Part shown: in pieces, positions 1-5,992 of the stretch
Layout: each line of letters starts with the position of its first letter
How positions within the stretch are numbered: the first letter of the stretch is position 1
NCBI GenBank assembly: GCA_016177515.1
Contig: JACOUZ010000185.1
Span: 1 to 14,727 of the forward strand
Direction of reading: 5' to 3'
DNA length: 14,727 nt
Source of the DNA: Acidobacteriota bacterium
Lineage (GTDB): Bacteria; Acidobacteriota; Polarisedimenticolia; Gp22-AA2
Program-made: the position numbers and the translations under genes
The notes under the pieces: generated by a model
Told to the model about the DNA's origin: nothing
The model's database searches: none
The model's input: the letters and a program-made list of their open reading frames with translations, nothing else

Positions 1-2
1 CG

Positions 3-350
3 GTTGAGGCGATCCTGGTGCCGATCGCGGTCGTCATGTTCAACTTCCGGTTCAGCGGCCGGATCGCCCTGGCGATCCTGGCGCTCGTCCTCAACACCGT
101 CGGCTTCGCGGCGGTCGGCACCCTGTTCTCCGCCATGACCACCCGCACCCGGCGCGGCGAGCTGCTGCTTCCCCTCCTGCTCTTCCCCGCCGCCGTTCCC
201 GTGGCCCTGGCGGCCGTCAAGACGACCTCCCATCTTTTCGCCGGGCGTCCCTTCGAGAGGTACGCCTCCTGGGTCGCCCTGTCCGCGGCGTACGACCTCA
301 TCTTCCTGGCCGCGGCCGTCCTGCTGTTCGACTACGTCCTCGAGGAGTGA
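3..350 (+). CDS. ccmB: Heme exporter protein CcmB, C-terminal part
   Basis: The open frame runs in from the left edge, so the true start lies outside; the GTG at 18 is an internal valine codon. About 115 C-terminal residues are present. They form three hydrophobic segments: one after the FNFRFSGR loop, a central one rich in Leu/Pro/Val, and a last one ending in FDYVLEE just before the TGA stop. The charged TTRTRRGELLLPLLLFP stretch followed by a final helix ending YVLEE is typical of CcmB. In system I cytochrome c maturation CcmB is the membrane subunit that works with the CcmA ATPase and CcmC to load heme onto CcmE. ccmC and a ccmD-like gene follow from 3072, which supports the call, although a kinase gene intervenes. 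I assign the family from the hydrophobic pattern and the context, since the N-terminal half cannot be seen. Confidence 0.82.
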   Translation, partial: VEAILVPIAVVMFNFRFSGRIALAILALVLNTVGFAAVGTLFSAMTTRTRRGELLLPLLLFPAAVPVALAAVKTTSHLFAGRPFERYASWVALSAAYDLIFLAAAVLLFDYVLEE

Positions 351-387
351 CGCCCCAGGGAAGCGGGAGTGCATTGCGGGAGATTGA

Positions 388-416
388 TTGACATCTTTTG
401 GCGGGAGCAGGTAACC
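388..416 (+). promoter_or_regulatory. Possible promoter before the kinase gene (weak -10)
   Basis: A perfect TTGACA lies at 388-393 in a locally less GC-rich stretch. The best -10 matches, 16-18 bases downstream at 410-417, agree with only about half of TATAAT. The position, after the ccmB stop and before the kinase, makes a separate promoter plausible, but the -10 is poor. Confidence 0.25.
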
Positions 417-522
417 TGCCTCAGGTCTTGGTCCCCTGTCCCGTTACGGTGCCAACCATGCCCCGGGACTTCGAACGCGGTTTCTCCGGCACCCGTCTCC
501 CCAATCGTCAACAGCACGGCCC

Positions 523-2976
523 TTGTCACATGGAGACCGGCCCCTGACCTCAGAACCAGGCCACATGCTGTCCCATTATTGCCTCGTCGAGAAGATCGGC
601 GAGGGCGGCATGGGAGTCGTCTGGAAGGCGGAGGACAGCGTCCTGCATCGGACCGTGGCGATCAAGGTGCTGCCCGCCGATGCGGCCCGCGACGAGAAGC
701 GGCGGCAGATGTTCCTGGACGAGGCGCACCTCGCCGCCTCGGTCAGCGACCTGCACATCGTGCAGGTGTACGAGCTGGGCCGCCAGGAGGACCTCGACTT
801 CATCGTGATGGAATACGTCGAGGGAAGGCCGCTGAGCGCGATCATTCACGGCCGGCCCCTGTCGTCCGGGACCGTGGCGACCCTGGGCTTCCAGGTGGCG
901 CGGGCGCTGTCGCGGGCCCACCGCAAGGGGCTCCTGCACCGAGACCTCAAGCCGGGCAACATCCTGGTCACCGCCGAAGGCGACGTCAAGGTGGTGGACT
1001 TCGGGCTGGCCACGCTGTTTTCCCCGAGCGACGCGACGGATGTCACGACCGCCTCGGTGGCCGAGAACCCGGGAGGTGGCCGGGCGCCGGTCGCCAGAGG
1101 AGGGAAGGGCCCCCTGATCGGCACCATCCCCTACATGTCCCCCGAGCAGGCGCGCGGCGAGGCCCTCGATGCCCGCAGCGACATTTTCGCGCTCGGGGCT
1201 GTGCTCTACGAGATGACCACGGGAGATCGTCCCTTCTCAGGGGCCACGCATGTGGAAGTCCTGCAGGAGATCCTGAAAGCCCATCCGGTCCCGGTGCACG
1301 AGCGGCTCCCCAAAGTGCCCCTGGATCTGGACCGGATCATCCAGAAGGCGATGGCGCCGCACCGGGCAGAGCGCTACCAGACGATGGAGGACCTGGCCGT
1401 CGATCTGAAGCGGCTGGGCCGCGATCTCGAATCCGGCTCCTCGCCGTCGTACGACGATCTGCGCGCACCGCTGACCCGGGCGCGCCGCAGGAGGATGGCG
1501 CTCCAGGCGCTCGCCGCGGCTGCCGCCCTCGCCGCTGTCGGCCTCGCGGCATGGTTTCTGGGATTCCGCCTTCCGCGGTGGAACCTGACGCCCGCTGCGG
1601 AGGGCAGGGCGGTCCTCATTCTGCCGCTGGAGGTCCGGGGACAGAGCGAGGGGGCCGACTACGTCGGCCGCGCCTTCGCGGAGGCGCTCGCGGTCAGCCT
1701 GGCCCAGTCGCGGACCATCAGGGTGCTGCCGGTTGCCGCGACCGGTCAGATAGGGCCGGACCCGATGGCCCCTTCCAGGGCGGCCCTCGGGGCGGGGGCC
1801 GGCCGCCTCCTGACCGGCGCGCTCGTCCGCGACGGCGCGGTCGTCCACGCCAGCCTCAGTCTCGTGGATGCGGGTGAGAACCGGATCCTGTGGGGAACGC
1901 GCCAGGACGGCGAAGACGCCAACATCCCGGAGCTGGCGCTCGCCATGGCCCGGGAGGTGGCCGTCGAGCTCGGCGCACCCCTGCCGCGGCTCTACGACCT
2001 GCCACAGAACTCGATCATCGGGTCCGGGATCGCCGCGTCTCCCCTCGCGATTCAGGCGGTCGGTGCTCTGCAGCACCATGAGGTCCAAGCCGCTCTCGAG
2101 GCGACGAAGCGGCTCGCGGAGGAGTTCCCGAAAGAACCTGAGGCACTGGCGCTGCGCCTCCGGGCCGTCTTCGCGGCCTGGGATCACGACCGATCCGCCG
2201 CCCGCCGGGCTGAGCTCGAGAAGGCCCTCGCCGACCTTGAGCGCGCCGACCCGCAGCATCCGGCCGTTGAGGTCAGCCGGGCCTACGTGCAGAGCAGCGA
2301 AGGGCTGCTGCGGGAGGCGATCGCGCGGTTCACCGGCGTCCTGGCGCGCAGCGACCTCGCGCCCGATCTCCGAGCGGATGTCCTGGGACTGCGTGGTTGG
2401 AACGAGAGCCAGACGGATGATACCGCCGCCGCCCTGGCCGACCTGGAGGAGGCCCTCCGCCTCAGCCCGGTCAACGCGGAGATCTTCACGCGGCTTGCCG
2501 AGACACTCCGGTTCGCCGGTCGACTCCCAGACGCCCTGATCCGGGCCCGACAGGCGGTGGCACTGTCCCCCTCCGATCCTTGGGCTCTCGTGACGCTCGG
2601 CTTTACGCTGGGCGATCTCGGCAAGGCAGAGGAGGCCGTGGAGCCGATGGGCAAGGCCTGCGAGCTGACCCGCAATCAGTCGCAATGTGCCGCTTACGCT
2701 TCGAGCTTGCAACACGCCGGCCGGAAGGCGGAAGCCCTGGCGGCGGCGAAAATGGCGGAGGCGCTGGCGGAGAGCGGAACGGGCCGCTACAACCTCGCCT
2801 GCTTCTGGGCGCAGTTCGGCAATCGCGGCGAAGCACTACGATCTCTCCGCCGCTCCCTTGAGCTCGGAGTGCTCATCGGCTTCGGGGAGCGCGACCCTGA
2901 ACTTATCTCCCTCCACGGCGACCCGGAATTCGAGGCGTACATCGCCGCGGTCCAGAAGCGTCTCAGCCCCCAATAG
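523..2976 (+). CDS. Membrane Ser/Thr protein kinase with TolB/FlgO-like domain and TPRs
   Basis: The N-terminal Hanks-type kinase domain (about residues 17-300) has a complete catalytic set: GEGGMG loop at 26-31, VAIK Lys48, Glu67 in the C-helix, HRD 139-141 with LKPGN, DFG 159-161, MSPEQ at 205-209 and RSD 218-220. A 23-residue hydrophobic helix (325-347) follows a run of arginines, so the kinase is cytoplasmic and the rest extracytoplasmic. Residues 362-485 resemble the TolB/FlgO-like nucleotide-free beta domain often fused to such kinases, and 505-780 are helical TPR repeats. The end (DPELISLHGDPEF) is the usual closing motif of kinase-TPR fusions. The activation segment carries a Gly/Ala-rich insert of roughly 30 residues (168-197). 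The start is uncertain: TTG 523 keeps residues that align with homologues, ATG 565 (Met15) is the alternative, and neither has a clear Shine-Dalgarno. Substrates are unknown. Confidence 0.88.
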   Translation: MSHGDRPLTSEPGHMLSHYCLVEKIGEGGMGVVWKAEDSVLHRTVAIKVLPADAARDEKRRQMFLDEAHLAASVSDLHIVQVYELGRQEDLDFIVMEYVEGRPLSAIIHGRPLSSGTVATLGFQVARALSRAHRKGLLHRDLKPGNILVTAEGDVKVVDFGLATLFSPSDATDVTTASVAENPGGGRAPVARGGKGPLIGTIPYMSPEQARGEALDARSDIFALGAVLYEMTTGDRPFSGATHVEVLQEILKAHPVPVHERLPKVPLDLDRIIQKAMAPHRAERYQTMEDLAVDLKRLGRDLESGSSPSYDDLRAPLTRARRRRMALQALAAAAALAAVGLAAWFLGFRLPRWNLTPAAEGRAVLILPLEVRGQSEGADYVGRAFAEALAVSLAQSRTIRVLPVAATGQIGPDPMAPSRAALGAGAGRLLTGALVRDGAVVHASLSLVDAGENRILWGTRQDGEDANIPELALAMAREVAVELGAPLPRLYDLPQNSIIGSGIAASPLAIQAVGALQHHEVQAALEATKRLAEEFPKEPEALALRLRAVFAAWDHDRSAARRAELEKALADLERADPQHPAVEVSRAYVQSSEGLLREAIARFTGVLARSDLAPDLRADVLGLRGWNESQTDDTAAALADLEEALRLSPVNAEIFTRLAETLRFAGRLPDALIRARQAVALSPSDPWALVTLGFTLGDLGKAEEAVEPMGKACELTRNQSQCAAYASSLQHAGRKAEALAAAKMAEALAESGTGRYNLACFWAQFGNRGEALRSLRRSLELGVLIGFGERDPELISLHGDPEFEAYIAAVQKRLSPQ

Positions 2977-3014
2977 ACCGGCGCGGCCGTCCCGCCGGGG
3001 GAACTCCCGAACGG

Positions 3015-3023
3015 TGGTATCAT
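3015..3023 (+). promoter_or_regulatory. Extended -10 promoter candidate for ccmC
   Basis: TGGTATCAT at 3015-3023 is an extended -10 element (TGn followed by five of six TATAAT bases). It lies about 50 bases before the ccmC start and upstream of its GGGGAG ribosome site at 3061-3066. No -35 hexamer is visible at the right distance, as is usual for extended -10 promoters. It would let ccmCD be transcribed independently of the upstream kinase gene. Confidence 0.4.
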
Positions 3024-3071
3024 CGCGCCCGCTCCGCGCGGCCTGACGCCCGGGCGGGACGGGGAGTCGCG

Positions 3072-3809
3072 ATGCCTGCGCAGAATGAGAAGTCTTCGCG
3101 GTCGGACAGGGTCGCATGGGCGGAACGGGCGCTCTGGGCCCTGGTGGCGCTCCTGGTTCCGGTCTGCCTGCACACGATCTTCCGGGTCGTTCCCACCGAA
3201 GAGAAAATGGGAGTGGTCCAGCGCATCTTCTATTTCCATGTTCCCTCGGCGTTCGCGGGATTCCTGGGGGTCGGGCTGTGCGCCGTGTTCAGCGCGCTTT
3301 ACCTGTGGAAGCGCGAGCGGCGCTACGACCTGGTGGCGCACGCCTCCGCCGAGATCGGCGTCGTCTTCTTCACCATTGTCCTTTTGACGGGACCGATCTG
3401 GGCACGGCCGGTGTGGGGAGTCTGGTGGACGGGAGAGGTGCGCCTGACCTCCACGCTGGTCCTCTGGCTGTTGTACGCCGGCTATCTCATCCTGCGCCGG
3501 AGCGCCGAGAACCCGGAGCAGGAGGCGCGCTGGGGCGCTGTCCTCGGCATCGTCGGCGCCCTGGACCTGCCGATCATCTATAAGTCGGTGGAGTGGTGGC
3601 GTGGCCTGCACCCGAAAGTGCTCAAGGCTTCGGGCGGCCTGGGCCTCGATCCGGCGATGGAGCGGGGCCTTCTGCTCTGCTCGGCCACTTTCATCCTGCT
3701 CTTCGCCCTCCTGCTCGTGCTGCGCTGCCGCGCGGGCGCCCTCGAAGACGAAGTGGACCGAATGGCGCAGCACCTCTCGAGACGAAAGGCCAATACGGAG
3801 CCGGCATGA
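3072..3809 (+). CDS. ccmC: Heme handling protein CcmC (CcsA/CcmC family)
   Basis: This 245-residue protein has six hydrophobic segments, the usual CcmC size and topology. CcmC binds periplasmic heme through two axial histidines and a tryptophan-rich loop, and passes it to the chaperone CcmE. Both histidines are visible: His56 in FHVPSA and His180 in the SVEWWRGLH segment. The WWD-type loop reads WGVWWTGEVRLT (115-126), where the family motif is WGxWWxWDxRLT. The third tryptophan and the aspartate are therefore replaced by Gly-Glu, which is unusual. The ATG at 3072 is preceded by GGGGAG at 3061-3066. The gene overlaps the next one by four bases (ATGA), so the two are probably translationally coupled. 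The charged tail after residue 218 is cytoplasmic. The family call is firm; full activity is less certain because of the loop. Confidence 0.9.
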   Translation: MPAQNEKSSRSDRVAWAERALWALVALLVPVCLHTIFRVVPTEEKMGVVQRIFYFHVPSAFAGFLGVGLCAVFSALYLWKRERRYDLVAHASAEIGVVFFTIVLLTGPIWARPVWGVWWTGEVRLTSTLVLWLLYAGYLILRRSAENPEQEARWGAVLGIVGALDLPIIYKSVEWWRGLHPKVLKASGGLGLDPAMERGLLLCSATFILLFALLLVLRCRAGALEDEVDRMAQHLSRRKANTEPA

Positions 3810-4051
3810 TCCTCCTGAATCTCTCGTCCATCGCCTCCCTGGTCGCGCTCGCGGCGCAGGAGCCGGCCGCCCGATTCGTCGCCGAGAACGTCGCCACGCG
3901 CCCCGAGGTCGTCGAGCGCGGCCTGCGCTTCCTCAATCTCGCCTATACGGCCGTGTGGGTCGTCCTGGCCGTCTACATGCTGAGCCTGTCGCTCCGCCTG
4001 CGGCGCCTTTCGGCGCAGGTGCGCCGCCTGAAAGAGCGCGCCGGTCTCTAA
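3806..4051 (+). CDS. ccmD: CcmD-like small membrane protein
   Basis: This 81-residue protein starts at ATG 3806 inside the end of ccmC (ATGA overlap), with GGAG at 3797-3800. Residues 46-64 form a single transmembrane helix containing AYTAVWVVLAVYML, followed by a strongly basic, probably coiled tail (RLRRLSAQVRRLKE). That is the CcmD layout: one helix plus a basic cytoplasmic tail, encoded directly after ccmC. CcmD helps release heme-loaded CcmE from the CcmABC complex. The protein is longer at the N-terminus than typical CcmD: about 45 residues precede the helix, beginning with a hydrophobic stretch that could be a signal peptide or second helix. The call rests on topology and position, because CcmD sequences are poorly conserved. 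Confidence 0.65.
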   Translation: MILLNLSSIASLVALAAQEPAARFVAENVATRPEVVERGLRFLNLAYTAVWVVLAVYMLSLSLRLRRLSAQVRRLKERAGL

Positions 4052-4132
4052 GGGAACTTTTCGGCGCGGCCTCCGTTCGATCTCCCTGAGTCGGACGGGG
4101 GGCGGGTCCCCCGGCCGCCTGGAGGAAACCCC

Positions 4133-4510
4133 ATGACACGGTCGCTCAAGAACGTGGCACTGGCCGTGATCGCCGGCCTTCTGGCGCTGTCGCTGGCCGC
4201 CGTCCCCGTGGCCGCGAAGGACACGGCGAAGGGGCGCTGGCTGAAGATCCGAGTCTTCGAGAGAGGGGCGACGACCCCCACGGTCCTGGTGAACCTGCCG
4301 ATGAGCCTGGTCACGGCGGTGCTGCGCATCGCCGCCCGGACCGATGCGAGCGTCAACCTGGACGCCCCGGCGGAAGGCGGCGAGAAGACGCGCGTGCGCA
4401 TCAAGGATTTCGATCTGGACGCCTTCGCCAGGGAGATCGACTCGATGGAGCCGGGCCAGATCGTCGAGATCCAGGACGGCGACGACAAGGTCTCGATCTG
4501 GATCGAGTGA
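4133..4510 (+). CDS. Small secreted protein, possibly related to the YvlB/LiaX N-terminal-type domain
   Basis: This 125-residue protein has a clear Sec signal peptide: basic MTRSLK, a hydrophobic core, and probable cleavage after AVPVAA near residue 28. The ATG at 4133 has an excellent GGAGG at 4121-4125. The mature part is about 97 residues. It begins WLKIRVFE, has VNLPMSLVTAVLRIA in the middle, and ends in an acidic strand pair (IVEIQDGDDKVSIWIE). This order (a strand, then VNxPxxLV plus a helix, then a closing I/VxIxDGDxxVxIxIE hairpin) resembles the small domain found in YvlB/LiaX-like proteins. That similarity is from memory and moderate. A stand-alone exported version is not something I can assign a function to. 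It lies between ccmD and lepB, and may be expressed from the ccm transcript. Confidence 0.7.
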   Translation: MTRSLKNVALAVIAGLLALSLAAVPVAAKDTAKGRWLKIRVFERGATTPTVLVNLPMSLVTAVLRIAARTDASVNLDAPAEGGEKTRVRIKDFDLDAFAREIDSMEPGQIVEIQDGDDKVSIWIE

Positions 4511-4553
4511 CGGTGCCGGCGAGGCCCCCCCGCGGGGCCCGGGCGGTCTCTGG

Positions 4554-4582
4554 TTGATTGGACCCCACCCGCCCTCTATAAT
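4554..4582 (+). promoter_or_regulatory. Sigma70-type promoter of lepB
   Basis: TTGATT at 4554-4559 and a perfect TATAAT at 4577-4582 are separated by exactly 17 bases. Transcription would start near 4589, giving a leader of about 16 bases that holds the GGGGAGG ribosome site (4594-4600) of lepB. It is one of the two strongest housekeeping-type promoters in the window. Confidence 0.75.
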
Positions 4583-4604
4583 CGCTGCTCCACGGGGAGG
4601 CCTG

Positions 4605-5300
4605 ATGCTGCCGGACGACGCGCCCAAGGGCATTTTTCGCGATTACTTCGAGACCATCGTCACCTGCGTCATCTTCGTCATGTTCGCGCGCACCTTCGTC
4701 TTCCAGCAGTCGAAAATCCCGACCGGCTCGATGATCCCCACCCTCCTGGTGGGCGACTACATCATGGTCAACAAGTTCGCCTACGCCCCGGCGTCGCGCT
4801 GGCCGTTCCTGGAGCGCGCGGAAAGGGCGATCCTGCCGATCCGCGAGTTGCAGCGCGGCGACATCGTCGTCTTCAAGTTCCCCGAGGAGCCCGAGAAGGA
4901 CTACATCAAGCGGGTGATCGGGCTCCCGGGGGAGGAGATCGAGGTCCGCGACAGGCAGGTCTACATCGACGGCAAGCCGCTGGACGAAGGGTACAAGGTC
5001 CACCGCAATCCCAGGGGACTCAACTTCGACCAGGACGATTATCCGCGGACGCGCATCCCCGAGACCTCCCTGTTCTGCATGGGCGACAATCGCGACAACA
5101 GCAAGGACAGCCGATCGTGGGGATTCGTGCCGCGCGACTACGTCAAGGGGCGTGCCTTCATGATCTGGTGGTCCTACGACGAGGACCGGGATGCCTGGCA
5201 GCGGACCCGCATCGCCGACAAGGTCGGCGGCATCTGGGACAAGATCTCCCACCTGTTCACCAAGTCCCGCTGGGAGCGGAGCTTCCGCATCATCAAGTAG
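4605..5300 (+). CDS. lepB: Signal peptidase I
   Basis: This 231-residue type I signal peptidase (S26) cleaves signal peptides from preproteins at the outer face of the cytoplasmic membrane. An N-terminal anchor helix (about 14-34) precedes the catalytic serine Ser42 in PTGSMIPTL. The general base Lys102 is in YIKRVIGLPGE, and the C-terminal box GDNRDNSKDSRSWG spans 160-173. All hallmark boxes are intact and the length suits a single-anchor enzyme. The start was chosen at ATG 4605 because of the ribosome site ending 4 bases upstream and the promoter at 4554-4582; the frame is open further upstream, but that part would lie before the transcription start. The last 8 bases overlap the end of the convergent gene at 5293-5805. 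The basic C-terminal tail (residues 205-231) is a little longer than the minimal family. Confidence 0.95.
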   Translation: MLPDDAPKGIFRDYFETIVTCVIFVMFARTFVFQQSKIPTGSMIPTLLVGDYIMVNKFAYAPASRWPFLERAERAILPIRELQRGDIVVFKFPEEPEKDYIKRVIGLPGEEIEVRDRQVYIDGKPLDEGYKVHRNPRGLNFDQDDYPRTRIPETSLFCMGDNRDNSKDSRSWGFVPRDYVKGRAFMIWWSYDEDRDAWQRTRIADKVGGIWDKISHLFTKSRWERSFRIIK

Positions 5301-5805
5301 GACTGCATGGTGGGGCCGGCCGCCCGGGGCCGGCGGCCGCGACCAGATCGACCGGCAGCGGCGTTCTCCCGGCCCCCTTCCAGGCCCGGTAGCTCGACCA
5401 CCTCCATTCCGCCGGGTCCCGCACCAGGCCCGCCATCACCGGGTTGTGGTGCAGAAAGTCGGCCTTCCGCATGACGTCCTCCGTGCCCCGGAGCGGCAGG
5501 GTCTGGTCGGCGTCCTGCCACACCAGCCCCAGCCGTCCCGAGCGGGCATTGACTTCGCGCGCGTAGCGCGACTTGAGACGCTGCACCGTGCAGCGCGCCC
5601 AGCGCGGATCGCCTCCCCGGCTCGCGACGATCAGCCGGACGCGGTCGGGCAGGACGACGTAGGCGTGCAGCAGGAAGCCGAGCCGCAGGCGCAGCCCGGC
5701 CAGGACCCTGCAGAACAGGGCCGCCCGGGCAGGATCCGAAAAGCTCGGCTCGACGCCGTAGGTCCACAACGTGACGAGGTAAGCCTGCGACTGTTGCGCC
5801 TGCAT
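5293..5805 (-). CDS. REP-associated tyrosine transposase (RAYT, Y1_Tnp) relative lacking catalytic residues
   Basis: This 170-residue protein keeps the RAYT scaffold: an LHAYVVLP strand (46-53), a helix with QRLKSRYAREVN, a VWQ segment near 95-97, HHNPVMAGLV (119-128), and a final EWRWSSYRAW. In family members such as E. coli TnpA-REP, the HUH metal site follows the VLP strand and the nucleophilic tyrosine is the Tyr of YIxxNPV. Here the HUH pair is Arg55 and Arg57 (DRVR), and the tyrosine position is Phe117 (FLHHNP). All three catalytic side chains are thus absent, while the frame is intact with no stop or frameshift. It should not cut DNA; it may still bind hairpin DNA, or be drifting. The start at ATG 5805 has no strong ribosome site. 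It converges on lepB with an 8-base overlap of the two 3' ends. Confidence 0.8.
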   Translation of the reverse strand: MQAQQSQAYLVTLWTYGVEPSFSDPARAALFCRVLAGLRLRLGFLLHAYVVLPDRVRLIVASRGGDPRWARCTVQRLKSRYAREVNARSGRLGLVWQDADQTLPLRGTEDVMRKADFLHHNPVMAGLVRDPAEWRWSSYRAWKGAGRTPLPVDLVAAAGPGRPAPPCSPT

Positions 5806-5913
5806 GGTCGTGTCATCCCCGCTCCGGCTCCCACGGACGGCACCACTAGCAAGCCTGATGCTGGATTCACGATCCTGATGGGACGCGGCTTCCGGGGAGG
5901 CGCGCCCGGCCGG

Positions 5914-5933
5914 GGCGTCCCTCCGCGGACGCC
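5914..5933. repeat. REP-like hairpin 1
   Basis: A perfect 7-bp inverted repeat, GGCGTCC at 5914-5920 and GGACGCC at 5927-5933, encloses a 6-base loop. It lies between the end of nadB and the start of the RAYT-like gene. It aligns with hairpin 2 at 5946-5963 with 19 of 26 bases the same at an offset of 31. No T-run follows on either strand, so a plain rho-independent terminator is unlikely. Confidence 0.6.
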
Positions 5934-5945
5934 GTCCTCCGGGCG

Positions 5946-5963
5946 GTGTCCGTCCGGGGACAC
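5946..5963. repeat. REP-like hairpin 2
   Basis: A perfect 6-bp inverted repeat, GTGTCC at 5946-5951 and GGACAC at 5958-5963, also encloses a 6-base loop. The stem differs from hairpin 1 by a change at each strand (C to T and G to A) that keeps pairing. This compensatory pattern suggests that the structure, not only the sequence, is shared. Twin hairpins next to a RAYT gene are the usual arrangement of REP elements. Confidence 0.6.
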
Positions 5964-5992
5964 GGTCATGGGGTTGAGGATGAGGGGCGCTC

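Noticed and set aside
369..1877. A 502-codon plus-strand frame overlapping the first kinase
   Set aside because: Arg/Gly/Pro-rich, without motifs; the kinase frame in the same region has complete catalytic motifs.
1237..2715. A 492-codon minus-strand frame opposite the first kinase gene
   Set aside because: It is a shadow of the kinase-TPR reading frame, with no recognisable domain or ribosome site.
4096..4113. CGGGGG/CCCCCG hairpin upstream of the 4133 gene, as a regulatory element
   Set aside because: It is a short homopolymer-based stem just before the ribosome site, without any further conserved feature; likely compositional.
4523..4539. GGCCCC/GGGGCC hairpin after the small secreted protein gene, as a terminator
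   Set aside because: The 6-bp stem lacks a T-run, and such GC hairpins arise often by chance in this sequence. It might contribute to termination, but I cannot support it.
4344..4604. N-terminal extension of lepB in the same frame
   Set aside because: It overlaps the small secreted protein gene and lies upstream of the TATAAT promoter and the ribosome site that fix the start at 4605.
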